DNA from: Pseudomonadota bacterium
Lineage (GTDB): Bacteria; Pseudomonadota; Alphaproteobacteria; Rhodospirillales; Magnetospirillaceae
Length of the DNA stretch: 22,948 bases
Assembly: GCA_023458315.1 (NCBI GenBank)
Contig: JAEXAH010000045.1
Coordinates: 1-22,948, forward strand
Direction of reading: 5' to 3'
This document shows positions 21,624 through 22,948 of this stretch, in pieces. How positions within the stretch are numbered: position 1 is the stretch's first letter; every line of letters starts with the position of its first letter. Made by a program: the position numbers and the translations under genes. The notes under the pieces are model-generated. The model was not told the origin of the DNA, searched no databases, and saw nothing but the letters and a program-made list of their open reading frames with translations.

Positions 21624-22783
21624 CGTGCATCTCCCGGCAGATCGACGAAGCCCTTGGCCAGCAGGCGGCGGTCCAGGGCGACATCGCGCAGGGCGGCGAC
21701 GATGATGGCGGCGGCGCCGCCCGCGTCATAGGGGTTGCGCAGGCCGTCCAGGTCCAGGCTTTGGGCGCGGTCCAGGGCGGCCAGGATGTCGGCGCGGCCG
21801 TGGCCGCAATCGACCACGTTGGCGCCGCGTTCGCGTCCGTCCTGGCGGCGGCCGATATTGACCACCGGCAGCTTCAGGCTGGCGGCCTCGATGATGCCGC
21901 TGGACGAATTGCCGACCATGCAGGCGGCCAGGGCCATGGCGGCGAAATAGGCGTCCGAGCCCAGCGACGGCATCACCCGGCAATGCGGGCGGTCGGCGCA
22001 ATGGCGGTCCAGGGCGGCGTTGATGGCGCGGCCGCCGGGATCGGCCCCGGCATAGGTGAACAGCACCGGCAGGGCGGCGGCGTCCAGCGCCGCCAGCAAG
22101 TCCTCGACCTGCCGCCGGGTGTCCTCCAGTTCGGTCGTCACCGGGTGGAAGGTGCACAGCAGGAAGCGTTCGGGCAGGGCGAAGCCCAGGCGCCGCGCCA
22201 GGGCGGCGCGGTCGGGCGCGGGCAGGGCGCGCAGGCTGTCCAGCGCCGGGGCGCCGCTGACCGTGACTCGCCAATCCTCCTCGCCCAACTGGCGGATGCG
22301 GGCGGCATAGGCCGGGGTGGCGGCGAAATGCAGGTGGGCCAGCTTGGTCACGGCGTGGCGGAAGCCGTCATCCATGGCGCCCAGGGTCAGTTCGCCGCCA
22401 TGGACATGGGCCAGCGGCAGCCCCATGACGGCGGCGGCCGAGGCGGCCGCCAGGATTTCCCAGCGATCCCCCAGCACCAGCACCAGATCGGGGGCGGTGA
22501 CGGCGAAGGCATCGGCAAAGCCGCTCAGGGCGGTGCCCATGGCCTGGGCGGTGGCGTGGCGGCTGTCGGCGACGGGGACAAAGGGCACGCGGGCGGCGAT
22601 GGCGTGGCCGTCGGCCAGGATGGCGGTTTCGGTGCGGCCGAAGGCGTCGTCCAGATGGCTGCCGCCGACCACCAGCGCCAGTTCCAGCGCCGGTTCGGCG
22701 ACGATGGCCGCCAGTACCGGCCGCCAGATGCCGTAATCGGAACGGGCGGTGGTGATCACCGCGATGCGGCGCGGCCTAGTCAA
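21620..22783 (-). CDS. legG: Hydrolysing nucleotide-sugar 2-epimerase, LegG/NeuC type
   Basis: The 387-residue protein belongs to the UDP-GlcNAc 2-epimerase family, hydrolysing (NeuC) branch. The opening RIAVITTARSDYGIWRPVL is the NeuC signature. LVLVLGDRWEILAAASAA, LAHVHGGELTLGAMDDGFRH and MVGNSSSGIIEAASLKLPVV are the other conserved blocks. It should release the 2,4-diacetamido-trideoxymannose that LegI condenses with phosphoenolpyruvate. The start is TTG 22781-22783, which overlaps the neuB stop; GGAG lies five bases upstream and no ATG is available nearby. It is coupled to legH at its 3' end. Confidence 0.94.
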   Translation of the reverse strand: MTRPRRIAVITTARSDYGIWRPVLAAIVAEPALELALVVGGSHLDDAFGRTETAILADGHAIAARVPFVPVADSRHATAQAMGTALSGFADAFAVTAPDLVLVLGDRWEILAAASAAAVMGLPLAHVHGGELTLGAMDDGFRHAVTKLAHLHFAATPAYAARIRQLGEEDWRVTVSGAPALDSLRALPAPDRAALARRLGFALPERFLLCTFHPVTTELEDTRRQVEDLLAALDAAALPVLFTYAGADPGGRAINAALDRHCADRPHCRVMPSLGSDAYFAAMALAACMVGNSSSGIIEAASLKLPVVNIGRRQDGRERGANVVDCGHGRADILAALDRAQSLDLDGLRNPYDAGGAAAIIVAALRDVALDRRLLAKGFVDLPGDAR

Positions 22784-22948
22784 GATCGCTCCACGACAGC
22801 ACGGCGTCGGCGGGCAGGGTGCGGCGCAGGGTGCGCCCCACCAGTTCGGCGGCGCGGCCGGGGGCGATGCCGGTGCCCGGCCGCTTGGCCGACAGGTCGG
22901 TGGCGGCCAGCACCGTTCCGGCGGGCAGGGCGCGGGCCAGCACCAGGC
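22776..22948 (-). CDS. legI: Nonulosonate synthase, LegI/NeuB type, C-terminal end only
   Basis: Only the last 56 codons lie in the window; the gene continues past the right edge. They encode the C-terminal SAF (antifreeze-like) domain, with the diagnostic LSAKRPGTGIAPGRAAELVG and the ending LPADAVLSWSDLD. LegI condenses the LegG product with phosphoenolpyruvate to form the nine-carbon acid. The SAF domain helps close the active site in the NeuB dimer (family knowledge). It is directly upstream of legG, with overlapping stop and start. Legionaminate rather than sialate specificity is inferred from the LegB/LegC/PtmE genes downstream. Confidence 0.93.
   Translation of the reverse strand, partial: LVLARALPAGTVLAATDLSAKRPGTGIAPGRAAELVGRTLRRTLPADAVLSWSDLD

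Overview
The window looks like the chromosome of a GC-rich alphaproteobacterium, most likely in the Rhodospirillales and close to Magnetospirillum. This is inferred from the very high G+C, the gene order flgB-flgC-fliE-fliQ-fliR-flhB divergent from fhlB-fliO-fliP, an IalB-family periplasmic protein, and CtrA-type TTAA-N7-TTAA boxes in front of flagellar genes. No database search was run.

Layout. (1) 1-3449, minus strand: a tightly packed flagellar basal-body and export operon, flgB, flgC, fliE, fliQ, fliR, flhB, then the start of a possible membrane-protein gene at the window edge. (2) 3450-3628: a divergent control region with a near-perfect inverted repeat whose arms are two CtrA-like boxes. 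(3) 3629-5347, plus strand: an FlhB C-terminal-domain homologue, a small helical protein, fliO and fliP, joined by overlapping stop/start codons or short gaps. (4) 5348-9282: a mixed housekeeping and unknown stretch holding a CBS-pair protein, an IalB-family secreted protein, a Nudix hydrolase, a small Gly-rich protein, an unrecognised helical protein and a quinone-oxidoreductase-like dehydrogenase. (5) 9346-10595, minus strand: a flagellin gene with its own promoter, a 5' leader hairpin and a strong UUCG-loop terminator. (6) 10879-14919, plus strand: a Maf-type flagellin glycosyltransferase, a CMP-nonulosonate synthetase (LegF/NeuA type) and a class III (HemL-like) aminotransferase. (7) 14964-22948, minus strand, convergent with (6): a legionaminic-acid operon read neuB/legI (partial) - legG - legH - ptmE - legB - legC, followed without a real gap by three tandem paralogous proteins with a methyltransferase-like glycine motif.

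How it fits together. Regions 1-3 build the flagellar rod and export gate. Region 5 supplies the filament subunit. Regions 6 and 7 appear to make an activated nine-carbon sugar (a legionaminic-acid-like nonulosonate, by the GDP-linked route known from Campylobacter) and transfer it to flagellin through Maf. The least explained parts are the three tandem paralogs at the end of the sugar operon and the HemL-like aminotransferase beside LegF; both could tailor the sugar. CtrA-like boxes occur in the two divergent flagellar control regions, which suggests shared cell-cycle or motility regulation of basal body and filament genes.

I saw no tRNA, rRNA, CRISPR array, insertion sequence or integrase in the window.
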